Below are positions 26,501-35,371 of a stretch of DNA of 64,000 nucleotides, one piece after another. The position numbers were made by a program, and so were the translations under genes. Location: positions 62,001 to 126,000 of the forward strand of contig NZ_LSZH01000001.1 of the NCBI RefSeq assembly GCF_001647545.1, in the 5' to 3' direction. Source of the stretch: Acinetobacter sp. SFB. GTDB lineage: Bacteria > Pseudomonadota > Gammaproteobacteria > Pseudomonadales > Moraxellaceae. Below the pieces are notes generated by a model that made no database searches, was not told the origin of the DNA, and saw only the letters and a list, made by a program, of their open reading frames with translations. The stretch's first letter is position 1. The number at the start of each line of letters is the position of its first letter.

Positions 26501-26838
26501 CTATAAAACTCCTTTTTTATTTCATTATCATCAAGTGCTAAGTTGTTGGTGGAACGCCACCAGTTTTTATGCATAAGATGTTTTTTTCTATGTATATATA
26601 AATACATCAGATTTCATCTTAAGCGAGTTTTGAACAATTGCTCAAGCAAAATTTTGGCAGAATTTGTTAATGATAAATATTGAGGAAATAACCAGTTTTT
26701 AGGACCAAAGCGGTATAGCACGTGACTTTAACTGCAGCAGAAAACATGCCAGATTGAGTCTGATTTTCAGACTCACGACTAAAGTTTAACAGGGCATCAT
26801 TTGAACAAAAGATAAAATTATTTAGTTTTTAGACTATT
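26501..26838 (-). promoter_or_regulatory. gltI promoter and leader region with a hairpin
   Basis: This 338-bp region follows DUF421 and precedes gltI on the same strand. A 6-bp stem at about 26546-26562 (TGGTGG/CCACCA, loop AACG) would lie in the gltI leader, about 45-60 nt before the ATG. A second stem near 26755-26774 (GAGTCTGA/TCAGACTC) has no T run. No promoter could be fixed confidently. Confidence 0.35.
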
Positions 26839-27519
26839 TTATCTGAGCATCTGCTCATTCATGGCTTTGGCCCAGCGGCAGCATTTACAACGTGAACACT
26901 GCTGATCCGGCTTGGAAATATAAGCGACATAACCGCAGTACATGCAGGCATAGCAGATTTCCGGTTTTACTTGAGTGGTTTGCTGATACTGTTTGGGGAA
27001 GAGCGGCAGGCCGTAACGCACTTCCTCTGGTTTGAACAATAAAATACTAAATTCACCGTCGGTTTCCAGCAAGCCGGCACGCACCTGACCCAAATGTTCG
27101 ATGCCTTGCTGACGCATTTCAGCAAAGAATTCATCATGCGACATTTTTCCGCGTTTAATCTTGTCTAGAACCAGCATGCCATCTTCCACAATATACAGCG
27201 AGGTTCCTTCAATTAAGTCTTCAAAAGGTTGATATTTCATCATCAGCCAAGTGGTCAGACGGTAAAGGATGATCACAATACTCATAATCAGCAGGGCTTG
27301 AATCAGCGGCAGGTCTTCAGTGAACATCGGGTCACCGGCAATGGAACCGAGGGATAAAATAATTGCCAGCTCAAAAATGGACAGTTGCCGAATACCGCGT
27401 TTACCGGTTAGGCGCAGAAAGATCATGATCATGCTAAACATAAGCACTACGCGTATGCTGATTTCTGCGGCAAAGGTCCAAGTGGTGTCATGAATAAAGA
27501 TAGTTGCCCAATCCATCAA
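26839..27519 (-). CDS. DUF421 (YetF-type) membrane protein with C-terminal cysteine cluster
   Basis: 226-residue member of the DUF421/YetF family, function unknown. Three membrane segments at the N-terminus (MFSMIMIFLRLTGKRGIRQL, then LGSIAGDPMF and ALLIMSIVIILYRL) lead into the small cytoplasmic alpha/beta domain (DKIKRGKMSHDEFFAEMRQQ). Distinctively, the last 45 residues carry seven Cys arranged like two zinc knuckles (CYACMYCGY and CSRCKCC), resembling a rubredoxin-type or zinc-ribbon tail. Single gene between gltI and the J-domain gene. Metal binding is inferred only from the cysteines. Confidence 0.82.
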   Translation of the reverse strand: MMDWATIFIHDTTWTFAAEISIRVVLMFSMIMIFLRLTGKRGIRQLSIFELAIILSLGSIAGDPMFTEDLPLIQALLIMSIVIILYRLTTWLMMKYQPFEDLIEGTSLYIVEDGMLVLDKIKRGKMSHDEFFAEMRQQGIEHLGQVRAGLLETDGEFSILLFKPEEVRYGLPLFPKQYQQTTQVKPEICYACMYCGYVAYISKPDQQCSRCKCCRWAKAMNEQMLR

Positions 27520-27783
27520 TGTCGTTCCTTTTTATTATTGGTTCATCATTCTCTTTATACTATGCCCCAGTAGAGCGGAATGTATGTTTATATTTAGGTA
27601 AAGAACTGCCAGTATTTTAGCAACTTACTGAACTTAAAATAACCAGTATTACGCAATAAAAAAATGAATAATCCAATAACTCAATGTGCATTTTTAACTT
27701 TTGCTTAGCTGTACAATGTCTGCGGTTATCTGTCATTGAGTCAGGAATATTGCTATAGTTTTTCTTTTGCTTTTTTCCTCTCT

Positions 27784-28833
27784 ATGTCTTTCGATTTAAA
27801 AACCACAGTTCAGCCAGATACAGAGCTTTCACCACAACAGAAAAAGCTCAATCGACTGATTGAAAAAATCGAACAGCAAAAAATACACCTGATAGCCTGG
27901 GAAAGAGCGCAAAACGACATTCAGCAATATGCACGTCAAACCTTGATGCCTGCTTATAACGAATTACATACTGTATTGTTTCAGCAGCTTGAACAGCTAT
28001 GGAAACACTTACATGGCGGTGAATTTTCAAAAGCAGAAATGGTACAGCTTGATGAAAAAATCCAGCACCTTGCAGCATACCTAAAAGATTCAAATGCCTT
28101 GTCAGCGCAACAAGCCAATACAGTCGATGAAATTGATACTTTTTATCAGCAATATGCAGAGCATACCAACGCAAAGAAAACCAAGAAAAAGCCTTTCGTG
28201 GAAATGGATTCTAACGTTGAAGATATTGATTCAGATGAAGAGGAAACAGCATTTGATCTCTTTGAGGATTGGGACAGTACACAGCACGAACAGCAACGGG
28301 CACAGGCCAAGTTCAAACGGCAACAGGAGAAGCGCAAACAAGCAGAGAAAATGGCAGAGCAATCTTTAAAAACTGTTTATTTGAAAATTGCAGCGACCAT
28401 TCACCCTGACCGTGAACAAGATGAAAGCAAAAAAATTGAAAAAACAGAAATGCTGCAACATGCCAATGCCGCTTACAAGCAGCAGGATTTATTCTATTTA
28501 CTGAAACTGCAAATACAGATTGAGCAGAATAGAGGGACAAGGCAAAAGGGTTTAACTGCAGATCAAGTGAAGTTTTATCAGCTGGCATTGAATGCACAAA
28601 GTCAGCAGTTAGATAGTCAAATAGATGAGATTATTGATTCATTGGTCTGGACAGAAAATGCCAAAATTGCAGTGCAAAAGTCCAAAGGGAAGCTTCAGAT
28701 TAACGACCTGTATAAGCAGATTGATGCAGATACCGCAGCAATTAAACAGCAAATGAAATGGGAAAAAGATCGGTTGAAATATATGAGTCGGTTAAAAGGT
28801 TTGGAGATGTTGTTGGAGAATGGGGCATTATAA
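27784..28833 (+). CDS. J-domain protein (DnaJ-like co-chaperone)
   Basis: 349-residue protein with a J-domain core placed late: KIAATIHPDREQDE, HPD at about residues 207-209, followed by helix III/IV-like AYKQQDLFYLLKL. HPD is the motif by which J proteins stimulate DnaK ATPase. The first 180 residues are Gln/Lys/Glu-rich helical sequence, probably coiled coil, with an acidic patch (VEDIDSDEEETAFDLF) before the J core. I chose ATG 27784 (MSFDLKTT); an upstream TTG adds 16 residues. The ribosome site is poor either way. It lacks the Gly/Phe and zinc-finger regions of DnaJ. Client unknown. Confidence 0.78.
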   Translation: MSFDLKTTVQPDTELSPQQKKLNRLIEKIEQQKIHLIAWERAQNDIQQYARQTLMPAYNELHTVLFQQLEQLWKHLHGGEFSKAEMVQLDEKIQHLAAYLKDSNALSAQQANTVDEIDTFYQQYAEHTNAKKTKKKPFVEMDSNVEDIDSDEEETAFDLFEDWDSTQHEQQRAQAKFKRQQEKRKQAEKMAEQSLKTVYLKIAATIHPDREQDESKKIEKTEMLQHANAAYKQQDLFYLLKLQIQIEQNRGTRQKGLTADQVKFYQLALNAQSQQLDSQIDEIIDSLVWTENAKIAVQKSKGKLQINDLYKQIDADTAAIKQQMKWEKDRLKYMSRLKGLEMLLENGAL

Positions 28834-28843
28834 TTCTTTATTT

Positions 28844-28968
28844 ACCTCTCCCTCTTGCGAAGCAGTGCTTCTCATCGCATAGGCAGAGGGAGTAGCAAGT
28901 GATTTTATACCTACATAAATTTAATAATGGACGCTCCCTCTCCTTTTAGGAGAGGGCTAGGGAGAGGT
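28844..28968. repeat. REP-like inverted pair, left of the DUF559 gene
   Basis: Two palindromic units facing each other. The first, 28844-28892, is a long hairpin: CTCCCTCT pairs with AGAGGGAG around an inner GAAGC/GCTTC hairpin. The second, 28933-28968, is a 36-nt unit, GCTCCCTCTCC to the terminal GGGAGAGGT. The pair is bounded by ACCTCTCCCT and AGGGAGAGGT. Not coding. Confidence 0.8.
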
Positions 28969-29011
28969 TATAAATTCTGCTAATCTAAAGAAAAAATAAA
29001 ACTAAAATCCT

Positions 29012-29383
29012 ATGAACAAAAAGCTCGAGCCTCACCTTTTATTCTTCGCCAAATCCATGCGCCAATCTGCCACCGATGCAGAACATTTGATGTGGCAATT
29101 ACTCCGTGCTAAGCAATTTATGAATCTGAAATTTCGTCGTCAGCATGTGATTGCACCGTATATTATGGATTTTTACTGTCATGAAATTGGCTTAGTAATC
29201 GAGCTAGATGGTGGTCAACATGGTACGGCTGATGCGATTGAATATGATGCTGAGCGAAGTAAGTTTTTAGAGGCTTTGGGTTTAAAAGTGGTGCGGTATT
29301 GGAATCATGAGGTTTTGAATCAGGTAGATTCCGTATTAGAAAATTTATGGGAAATTTGCTTAAAACTAAAAGATGATAAGTAA
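29012..29383 (+). CDS. DUF559 protein, predicted Vsr-like PD-(D/E)XK endonuclease
   Basis: 123-residue stand-alone DUF559 protein, a family placed near the very-short-patch-repair endonuclease fold. It shows the family N-terminus AKSMRQSATDAEHLMWQLLR, then FRRQHVIAPYIMDFYC (catalytic Asp) and VIELDGGQHG (the E-x-D pair plus His), then ALGLKVVRYWNHEVL. Metal-dependent DNA cleavage or nicking is therefore likely but unproven. The ATG has no good ribosome site. The gene sits alone between two inverted pairs of REP-like repeats, with only 43 and 9 bases on either side, so gene and repeats look like one unit. Confidence 0.85.
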   Translation: MNKKLEPHLLFFAKSMRQSATDAEHLMWQLLRAKQFMNLKFRRQHVIAPYIMDFYCHEIGLVIELDGGQHGTADAIEYDAERSKFLEALGLKVVRYWNHEVLNQVDSVLENLWEICLKLKDDK

Positions 29384-29392
29384 TGGAAGCAG

Positions 29393-29503
29393 ACCTCTCC
29401 CTAACCCTCTCCTAAAAGGAGAGGGAACTTCATTGCGTATCAAATGAAAAGTGAATTCACAAAGAATGCTCCCTCTCCCTATGGGAGAGGGCTGGGGTGA
29501 TGG
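29393..29503. repeat. REP-like inverted pair, right of the DUF559 gene
   Basis: Two 36-nt palindromic units, 29393-29428 and 29468-29503, face each other across a 39-nt spacer. The first is the reverse complement of the 28933-28968 unit at 34 of 36 positions; the second is the same type in direct orientation. The pair fills the space between the DUF559 stop and the stop of the convergent DUF6414-like gene and may serve as its terminator. Confidence 0.85.
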
Positions 29504-29504
29504 A

Positions 29505-30458
29505 TTAGATGCAAATCGACATGGCTCGAATTCTTACAGCTGGACCTTTAATTTTTAATCTCAACACTTGGTTAAGTTTTTCCATAATAATATCTTTGAT
29601 TAATAAAAATTGGGTAGCTTTTTGATGGTCTTGCCAAGCAACAAATCCATGTTGAAGAATGCGAAGTAAGGGAGAAATTAAGCTACGCTGAATTAAATCA
29701 ATTTCACCATCTGGACTAACAATCTTTGTAATTTTTCCATAAATATGAAAATATCCATCTGTTAGTTGAGCCTTAATTCTTTTTGGATCTTGATCGTTAA
29801 TATCTAAATCTACGATTCCAATGCATTCACCATCTTCATTTAGAATCATCATTTCAAGTAAATTAGACTCTAGATAATTTTTCTCCAGTTCATTAATCAC
29901 ACCGGTTAAAATTTGAATACCATTTTTTGCATTTATAGCTTGATTATTCACCGGACTTTTTTTATGTGAAGTTACAGGTGTATTAAAAATTTGATTGCCA
30001 AATAAATTAAAAATAGTTTCAAAATGTGGTGTTAATGATTTTATTATTTGAATAATCTCGAAGAAATCAACTGGCTGTAAAATTCCTTCAATTTTTTTAT
30101 ATGGAATCTCATTTTTAATATTTGATATATTGCTGATTTCATAAACAAATTTTTGTTGGTAAAGCTCTTTTAGGACTTTCATATGCAGAGCTCCCAAAGT
30201 TAAATATTTGGTTGAGCTTCTAGAGTAATTATTATTATTTTGATTATCTAATTGTCCTTCAAAGTTGCCTTCTGCTTTTGCTAACCACTCTAGAATGCCA
30301 TTAGTTCCTAATACAGCAGTTCCTTTAAGATGATTATTTGATTGATTAGAATTCGTCTGAGAAATATTAGTAGATGTTTCGACTCCATCAAATAAATACC
30401 CAGCACAGTTAAGTAACATTTTTTCATTTAGGTAAATTGGTTCTAATAAGTCTTTCAT
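29505..30458 (-). CDS. Uncharacterised accessory protein, DUF6414-like
   Basis: 317 residues from ATG 30458 (MKDLLEPIYLNEKMLLN). The opening pattern of an acidic residue, a short strand PIYLNE, then a Ser/Asn-rich linker resembles the DUF6414 family of unknown function, but I recognise it only weakly. There is no signal peptide and no membrane segment. A C-terminal beta domain (AQLTDGYFHIYGKITKIVS) could be a small barrel. The gene is Asn/Ile/Lys-rich and more AT-rich than its neighbours, as is common for acquired genes. It begins 13 nt after the valS terminator without a visible ribosome site and ends two bases from a REP-like unit. Confidence 0.65.
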   Translation of the reverse strand: MKDLLEPIYLNEKMLLNCAGYLFDGVETSTNISQTNSNQSNNHLKGTAVLGTNGILEWLAKAEGNFEGQLDNQNNNNYSRSSTKYLTLGALHMKVLKELYQQKFVYEISNISNIKNEIPYKKIEGILQPVDFFEIIQIIKSLTPHFETIFNLFGNQIFNTPVTSHKKSPVNNQAINAKNGIQILTGVINELEKNYLESNLLEMMILNEDGECIGIVDLDINDQDPKRIKAQLTDGYFHIYGKITKIVSPDGEIDLIQRSLISPLLRILQHGFVAWQDHQKATQFLLIKDIIMEKLNQVLRLKIKGPAVRIRAMSICI

Positions 30459-30470
30459 ATTTATAAAAAT

Positions 30471-30494
30471 AAAGGGCTGAATAATCAGCCCTTT
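30471..30494 (-). terminator. valS terminator
   Basis: A 10-bp perfect stem (AAAGGGCTGA and complement) with a four-base loop, followed on the minus strand by ATTTTTAT, lies 30 nt beyond the valS stop. It directly precedes the DUF6414-like gene. Confidence 0.88.
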
Positions 30495-30523
30495 ATACAC
30501 ACATTAGATCAAACTAACAACAC

Positions 30524-33415
30524 TTAAAGCGCTGCAATCTGATCCATATTCGCTTGAATCTTCACTAACTGATCAGCAAATTCAGCCAATTTAACTTTCT
30601 CGCCTTCAACCACAGCAGCAGGTGCTTTTGCCACAAAACCTTCATTCGAAAGTTTGCCTGCAATTTGGTCATGCTGCTTTTGAACTTTATCAAAGTCTTT
30701 CTGCAAACGACCGAGTTCCGCTTTAGGGTCAATTAAGCCCTTCATCGGAACGAATACAGAGGCATGACCGACTACAGATGAAGATGACAATGGTGGTTGT
30801 TCGTCATTTGCCAAGTAAGTAATGCTTTCCACTTTTGCTAGCGCTTTAAACAATGGCTCGATACGTGAAATTTGCGCCACTTCAGCATCAGTGATGTTTT
30901 GCATCAATACCGGAAGTAAACGTGCATTACCTAAGCCCATTTCACCACGGATGTTACGTACCGCACCAATCAAACCTTGTAGCCAGTGCATATCTGCTTC
31001 AGCTTGGTCATTGATTTTCGCTGGGTCAGCAACAGGGTAAGCCGCAGTCATAATGGTTTCGCCGCCCAAACCAATCATCGGCGCAAGAGTTTGCCAAATT
31101 TCTTCAGTCAAGTACGGCATGATTGGATGCGCAAGACGTAAAGATGCTTCCATCACCGCAAGAAGAACACGACGAACTTCCGCTTTACGTTCCTCAGCCA
31201 CATTTTCATCATTCAGAACCGGTTTAGTCAGTTCGACATACCAGTCACAGTATTCATTCCAGATAAACTCATAAATCGCTTGTGCAGCCAAGTCTAAACG
31301 ATAGGTCGCAAACGCTTGTTGAACAGCAAGTTCCGCTTTTTGTAGGCGGCTGACGATCCATTGTTCAGGTAATTCCCAAAGATCAGGACGTGCAGTTTGA
31401 CCAACCGTTTGACCTTCCACATTCATCAGAACGAAACGTGTACCGTTCCAGATTTTGTTACAGAAGTTACGGTAGCCTTCAACACGTTTCATGTCGAATT
31501 TAATGTCACGACCGGTGTTGGCAAGTGCGCAGAAGGTGAAGCGAACTGCATCTGTACCGTAAGACTGAATGCCTTCAGGGAATTCTTTACGGGTTGATTT
31601 TTCAATCTTCGCCGCTTGTTTCGGGTTCATCAAACCTGTAGTACGTTTTTGTACCAGAGTTTCTAAATCTACACCGTCAATCAGGTCTAAAGGATCAAGC
31701 ACGTTACCCTTAGATTTAGACATTTTCTGACCTTCGCCATCACGTACCAAACCATGTACATACACAGTTTTAAACGGGACTTGCGGTGTGCCATCTTCAT
31801 TCTTCATGAAGTGCATGGTCATCATGATCATGCGGGCCACCCAGAAGAAGATGATGTCAAAACCGGTCACCAACACATCGGTTGGGTGGAAAGTATTGAG
31901 GAAATAGTTTTCCGCATCTTTCTTGGCATCGCCAGTCCAACCGAGTGTTGAGAACGTCCAAAGACCAGACGAGAACCAGGTATCTAAAACGTCTTCGTCT
32001 TGTTTCAGTTCTACATCAGCCGCAATGCCGTTTTCCGCGCGCACTTCCGCTTCCGAACGACCCACATAGATGTTGCCATCTACATCGTACCAAGCCGGAA
32101 TACGGTGACCCCACCAGAGTTGACGTGAGATACACCAGTCTTGAATGTTGTTCATCCAGGCCATGTACATGTTGCTGTATTGCTCAGGCACAAATTTAAT
32201 GTCGCCATCTTTCACTGCTTGAATGGCAGGTTCAGCAAGTGGTGCAATTTTCACATACCACTGATCCGTCAATAACGGTTCAACGATCACGCCTGAACGG
32301 TCACCGCGAGGGGCTTTCAAGTCATACGGCTGGATTTGATCGAGCCAGCCTTCGCTTTCCGCTTGTTCAACCAGTTTTTTACGCGCAGCAAAACGTTCTA
32401 AACCAATATACTCTGCAGGTGCAGCAATGGTTTTAGAAATCTGTTCGCCCGCTTTGGCAATGTATTCAAACTCAGCCAGCACTTCAGCATTTTTATTGAA
32501 GATGTTGATGATTGGTAAGTTGCAACGTTTACCCACTTCATAGTCATTGAAGTCATGTGCAGGTGTGATTTTTACACAGCCTGTACCGAAGTCTTTTTCG
32601 ACATATTCGTCGGCAACCACAGGAACCAAACGACCTGAAATTGGCAGAACAATATTCTTGCCGACAAGATGTGCATAACGTTCATCTTCAGGGTGTACCG
32701 CAACAGCCGAGTCACCGAGTAATGTTTCAGGACGAGTCGTTGCGACAACCAGGAAGTCTTTGCCATCTTTGGTGCGCAGATCTTTATCTTCAAAGAAATA
32801 CTTAAAGTGCCAAAGTGAACCTTTTTCTTCTACTGATTCAACTTCAAGGTCAGACAGGGCAGTTTGCAGTTTCGGATCCCAGTTCACCAGGCGTTTACCA
32901 CGGTAAATCAAGCCTTCTTTATGTAAACGTACGAAGACTTCTTTCACCGCATTCGATAAACCATCATCCATGGTGAAGCGTTCACGTGACCAGTCTACTG
33001 ATGAACCTAAACGGCGAATCTGGTTGGTAATGTTGCCGCCAGACTGTTCTTTCCATTCCCAGACTTTTTCAATGAACTTTTCACGGCCCAAGTCATGACG
33101 GCTGATGTCTTGTGCAGCCAGTTGACGTTCTACCACCATTTGGGTTGCGATCCCGGCATGGTCAGTTCCCGGTTGCCACAGGGTATTTTTACCTGACATG
33201 CGGTTATAACGGGTCAAGGCATCCATAATGGCATTGTTAAAACCATGACCCATGTGCAAGTTACCAGTGACGTTTGGGGGCGGAATCATGATACAGAAAG
33301 AGTCGCCTTTTTCAGACGGCTTAAAGTAGCCGTTTTCTTCCCAAGTCTTGTACCATTTTTTCTCGATCTCGGTAGGATCGTATGTCGTAGCAATATTTTG
33401 CGCAGAATCAGTCAT
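30524..33415 (-). CDS. valS: Valine-tRNA ligase
   Basis: Class I aminoacyl-tRNA synthetase charging tRNA-Val, 963 residues, cytosolic. The HIGH-type motif is [14 protein letters not shown] (about residue 50) and [12 protein letters not shown] is near residue 562. Between them lies the CP1 editing domain ([19 protein letters not shown]) that removes Thr-tRNA-Val. [14 protein letters not shown] marks the anticodon-binding region, and a C-terminal coiled-coil tail ([20 protein letters not shown]) is typical of ValS. Length and domains are complete. Its own terminator follows. Confidence 0.97.
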   Translation of the reverse strand: MTDSAQNIATTYDPTEIEKKWYKTWEENGYFKPSEKGDSFCIMIPPPNVTGNLHMGHGFNNAIMDALTRYNRMSGKNTLWQPGTDHAGIATQMVVERQLAAQDISRHDLGREKFIEKVWEWKEQSGGNITNQIRRLGSSVDWSRERFTMDDGLSNAVKEVFVRLHKEGLIYRGKRLVNWDPKLQTALSDLEVESVEEKGSLWHFKYFFEDKDLRTKDGKDFLVVATTRPETLLGDSAVAVHPEDERYAHLVGKNIVLPISGRLVPVVADEYVEKDFGTGCVKITPAHDFNDYEVGKRCNLPIINIFNKNAEVLAEFEYIAKAGEQISKTIAAPAEYIGLERFAARKKLVEQAESEGWLDQIQPYDLKAPRGDRSGVIVEPLLTDQWYVKIAPLAEPAIQAVKDGDIKFVPEQYSNMYMAWMNNIQDWCISRQLWWGHRIPAWYDVDGNIYVGRSEAEVRAENGIAADVELKQDEDVLDTWFSSGLWTFSTLGWTGDAKKDAENYFLNTFHPTDVLVTGFDIIFFWVARMIMMTMHFMKNEDGTPQVPFKTVYVHGLVRDGEGQKMSKSKGNVLDPLDLIDGVDLETLVQKRTTGLMNPKQAAKIEKSTRKEFPEGIQSYGTDAVRFTFCALANTGRDIKFDMKRVEGYRNFCNKIWNGTRFVLMNVEGQTVGQTARPDLWELPEQWIVSRLQKAELAVQQAFATYRLDLAAQAIYEFIWNEYCDWYVELTKPVLNDENVAEERKAEVRRVLLAVMEASLRLAHPIMPYLTEEIWQTLAPMIGLGGETIMTAAYPVADPAKINDQAEADMHWLQGLIGAVRNIRGEMGLGNARLLPVLMQNITDAEVAQISRIEPLFKALAKVESITYLANDEQPPLSSSSVVGHASVFVPMKGLIDPKAELGRLQKDFDKVQKQHDQIAGKLSNEGFVAKAPAAVVEGEKVKLAEFADQLVKIQANMDQIAAL

Positions 33416-33600
33416 AGTCAGAACAGATCAAAAGTGAATGAAAAATTAGGACTATTGTAGCAAAAAAATTACCGAATGAGGCAGCTTCGCCAAATGCAAA
33501 CTTTATGCAATTGGCATAGACTAAATAAGATCTTATGATAAGAGTTGAATAAAAACAGCGCGAATGGTCGCATAACAATTCTAAAAAGGACATTATCGGT

Positions 33601-34263
33601 ATGAGCTATTTTATTTCTTTAAAATTAACCCGGGAAACCCATCAGCGTTTTCAGCAGATTCATCAGCAATTGAATCAGGGTGAAAGTCAGAGTCTAGCCA
33701 AACCTTTAGGTGAGGTTTTGGCTGATATTTCCTGTGAAATTGTCGATCAGGTATTTGGCGAAATTGCGCGGTTATCGACTTCGGCTGATCGGGAATCGGA
33801 AAAGATGGTGCAGCACATTTTAGATACCGTACGCAAATATATGCCATGGTCGGTTTCATTCTTTGGTAATGATCGCTTGGTCCCGATGGTGAATTATTTA
33901 AAAGATAAGGCCTATGAAAAAAATGGTCAAAATTATATTTCTTATAGCGTCGATCATGTCTTGGTGGTGGAATTGCTGGAATGTGTAGAGCAAATGAAAC
34001 AGGGTAATACGCATTATGTTTCGCCCGGTTTAAAAGCATTTACCCGGTTGGTCGATCAAGGGGTGACCAGTCTGGTTCGTGAGCCTAAAAACATATTGAA
34101 ATTCAATTTGGTGGTCGATAAAACCTTAAATGGGGTGATTCATTTAACCACCCAGATGGGTTATAAGCGTTTAGAAAAGCTGGGTACACAGTACGATTCA
34201 CAAATGACCCACCGTTATTTTGATCATTTTCTGATGTTTTTAAATCACGAGCAAAAACATTAA
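33601..34263 (+). CDS. Conserved protein of unknown function
   Basis: 220-residue soluble protein I do not recognise. It opens MSYFISLKLTRETHQRFQQI and is predicted mostly helical, with an amphipathic Gln-rich start, a central KYMPWSVSFFGNDRLVPMV segment and a C-terminus rich in His and Phe (THRYFDHFLMFLNHEQKH). No signal peptide, membrane segment or catalytic motif is evident. AAGGA lies nine bases before the ATG. It is divergent from valS and precedes an SDR enzyme gene by 65 bp, so the two may be co-transcribed. Confidence 0.7.
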   Translation: MSYFISLKLTRETHQRFQQIHQQLNQGESQSLAKPLGEVLADISCEIVDQVFGEIARLSTSADRESEKMVQHILDTVRKYMPWSVSFFGNDRLVPMVNYLKDKAYEKNGQNYISYSVDHVLVVELLECVEQMKQGNTHYVSPGLKAFTRLVDQGVTSLVREPKNILKFNLVVDKTLNGVIHLTTQMGYKRLEKLGTQYDSQMTHRYFDHFLMFLNHEQKH

Positions 34264-34328
34264 TAAGGTATCAATGCATTAAGGTATCAACACATTATCA
34301 ATCTATAAGTGGAATGAGGAACAACAAG

Positions 34329-35135
34329 ATGGCGCAGCAGAACAGTTTAGACAATAAAGTGGTATGGATTACCGGTGCATCTTCAGGTTTGGGTAAGGCG
34401 CTAGCACAGGAGTGTGCTTTACACGGTGCACAGATTGTACTTACTGCCCGCCGTAAGGATGAACTGGAAAATGTGCGTCAAAGTTTAGTCAATCCGGATC
34501 AGCATATTTGTATCAGTGCCGATATTACTGATGAAACGCAAGTTCGCCATGCATATGAACAGGTTTTAAATGAGAAAGGGCGTATTGACTGGTTAATTAA
34601 TAACGCCGGCCTGAGTCAGCGTGCCTTAATTGCCGATACCACCATGCAAACTGAACGCGCAATTATGGAAGTGGATTATTTCTCTCAAGTGTTCCTCACC
34701 AAAACCGTTTTGCCGACGTTCTTAAAGCAAAAATCAGGTCGAATTGCGTTTGTTTCCAGCGTTGCAGGTTTATTGGGAACCCAATACCGCGCAAGCTATT
34801 CAGCAGCTAAAGCCGCGATTCATATGTGGGCAAACAGCTTAAGAGCAGAAGTGGCGGATGAAGGCGTGGGCGTTTCTGTTATTTTCCCCGGTTTTATTAA
34901 AACTAATGTTTCATTTAATGCCTTAAATGGCGAAGGCAAAGCACAAGGCCATCAAGATGAAGCGATTGAAAATGGCTTGCAACCTGAAGAATTTGCCAAA
35001 ACTGTCGTTAAATCCCTCCTGAATGATGAAGAATATATTGTGGTTGGGGGGACTAAAGAAAAACTTGGTGTTTTGGTTTCGCGTTTATCACCAACCACAC
35101 TGTATAAAATGATTCGCAAGATGAAGGTGAAGTAA
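34329..35135 (+). CDS. SDR-family NAD(P)-dependent oxidoreductase
   Basis: Classical short-chain dehydrogenase/reductase, 268 residues from ATG 34329 (MAQQNSLDNKVVWITG), with GAGGA eight bases upstream; an ATG five codons earlier overlaps that site. The cofactor motif is TGASSGLGKAL; the Arg-rich segment TARRKDEL after beta-2 suggests NADP. NNAG, the catalytic Ser in FVSSVAG and YSAAK complete the active site. It resembles the DHRS7-like branch acting on lipids or steroids, but the substrate is unknown. Confidence 0.88.
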   Translation: MAQQNSLDNKVVWITGASSGLGKALAQECALHGAQIVLTARRKDELENVRQSLVNPDQHICISADITDETQVRHAYEQVLNEKGRIDWLINNAGLSQRALIADTTMQTERAIMEVDYFSQVFLTKTVLPTFLKQKSGRIAFVSSVAGLLGTQYRASYSAAKAAIHMWANSLRAEVADEGVGVSVIFPGFIKTNVSFNALNGEGKAQGHQDEAIENGLQPEEFAKTVVKSLLNDEEYIVVGGTKEKLGVLVSRLSPTTLYKMIRKMKVK

Positions 35136-35205
35136 GCAAAGCTTTCTCACTTTTTAAAGTGCAGAAATATTTGTATATCGAGTGGAAGTTGAACTCAAAA
35201 GGGAT

Positions 35206-35305
35206 GCTCCCTCTACCTGTAGAAGAGGGTGGGGAGGAAGGTAGATTTTATGAAAATATAATCCCTCCCTTAGGCAACATTGTTGTCACCTTTCATAAAG
35301 GGAGG
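35206..35305. repeat. Third REP-like inverted pair, without a nuclease gene
   Basis: 35206-35241 is a diverged 36-nt unit of the same family as 29468-29503 (GCTCCCTCT start, AGAGGG core, GG end). 35264-35305 is a facing hairpin: CCTCCCTT pairs with AAGGGAGG around an inner CAACA/TGTTG palindrome. The order, short unit plus long double hairpin, matches the pair left of DUF559. It lies between the convergent SDR and YbjQ genes. Confidence 0.7.
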
Positions 35306-35371
35306 AGCTATTAAAAATCTCTCTTATGCAGTTGTAGTTCTTGGTTTGAGCAAAGGAAGATTTTTATAAAT

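Noticed and set aside
26755-26774. Terminator or small RNA from the GAGTCTGA/TCAGACTC stem
   Set aside because: No T run on either strand and no promoter found; the evidence is too thin for a feature of its own.
28844-29503. CRISPR array
   Set aside because: The repeats are palindromic, in inverted pairs, few in number and without uniform unique spacers; no cas genes.
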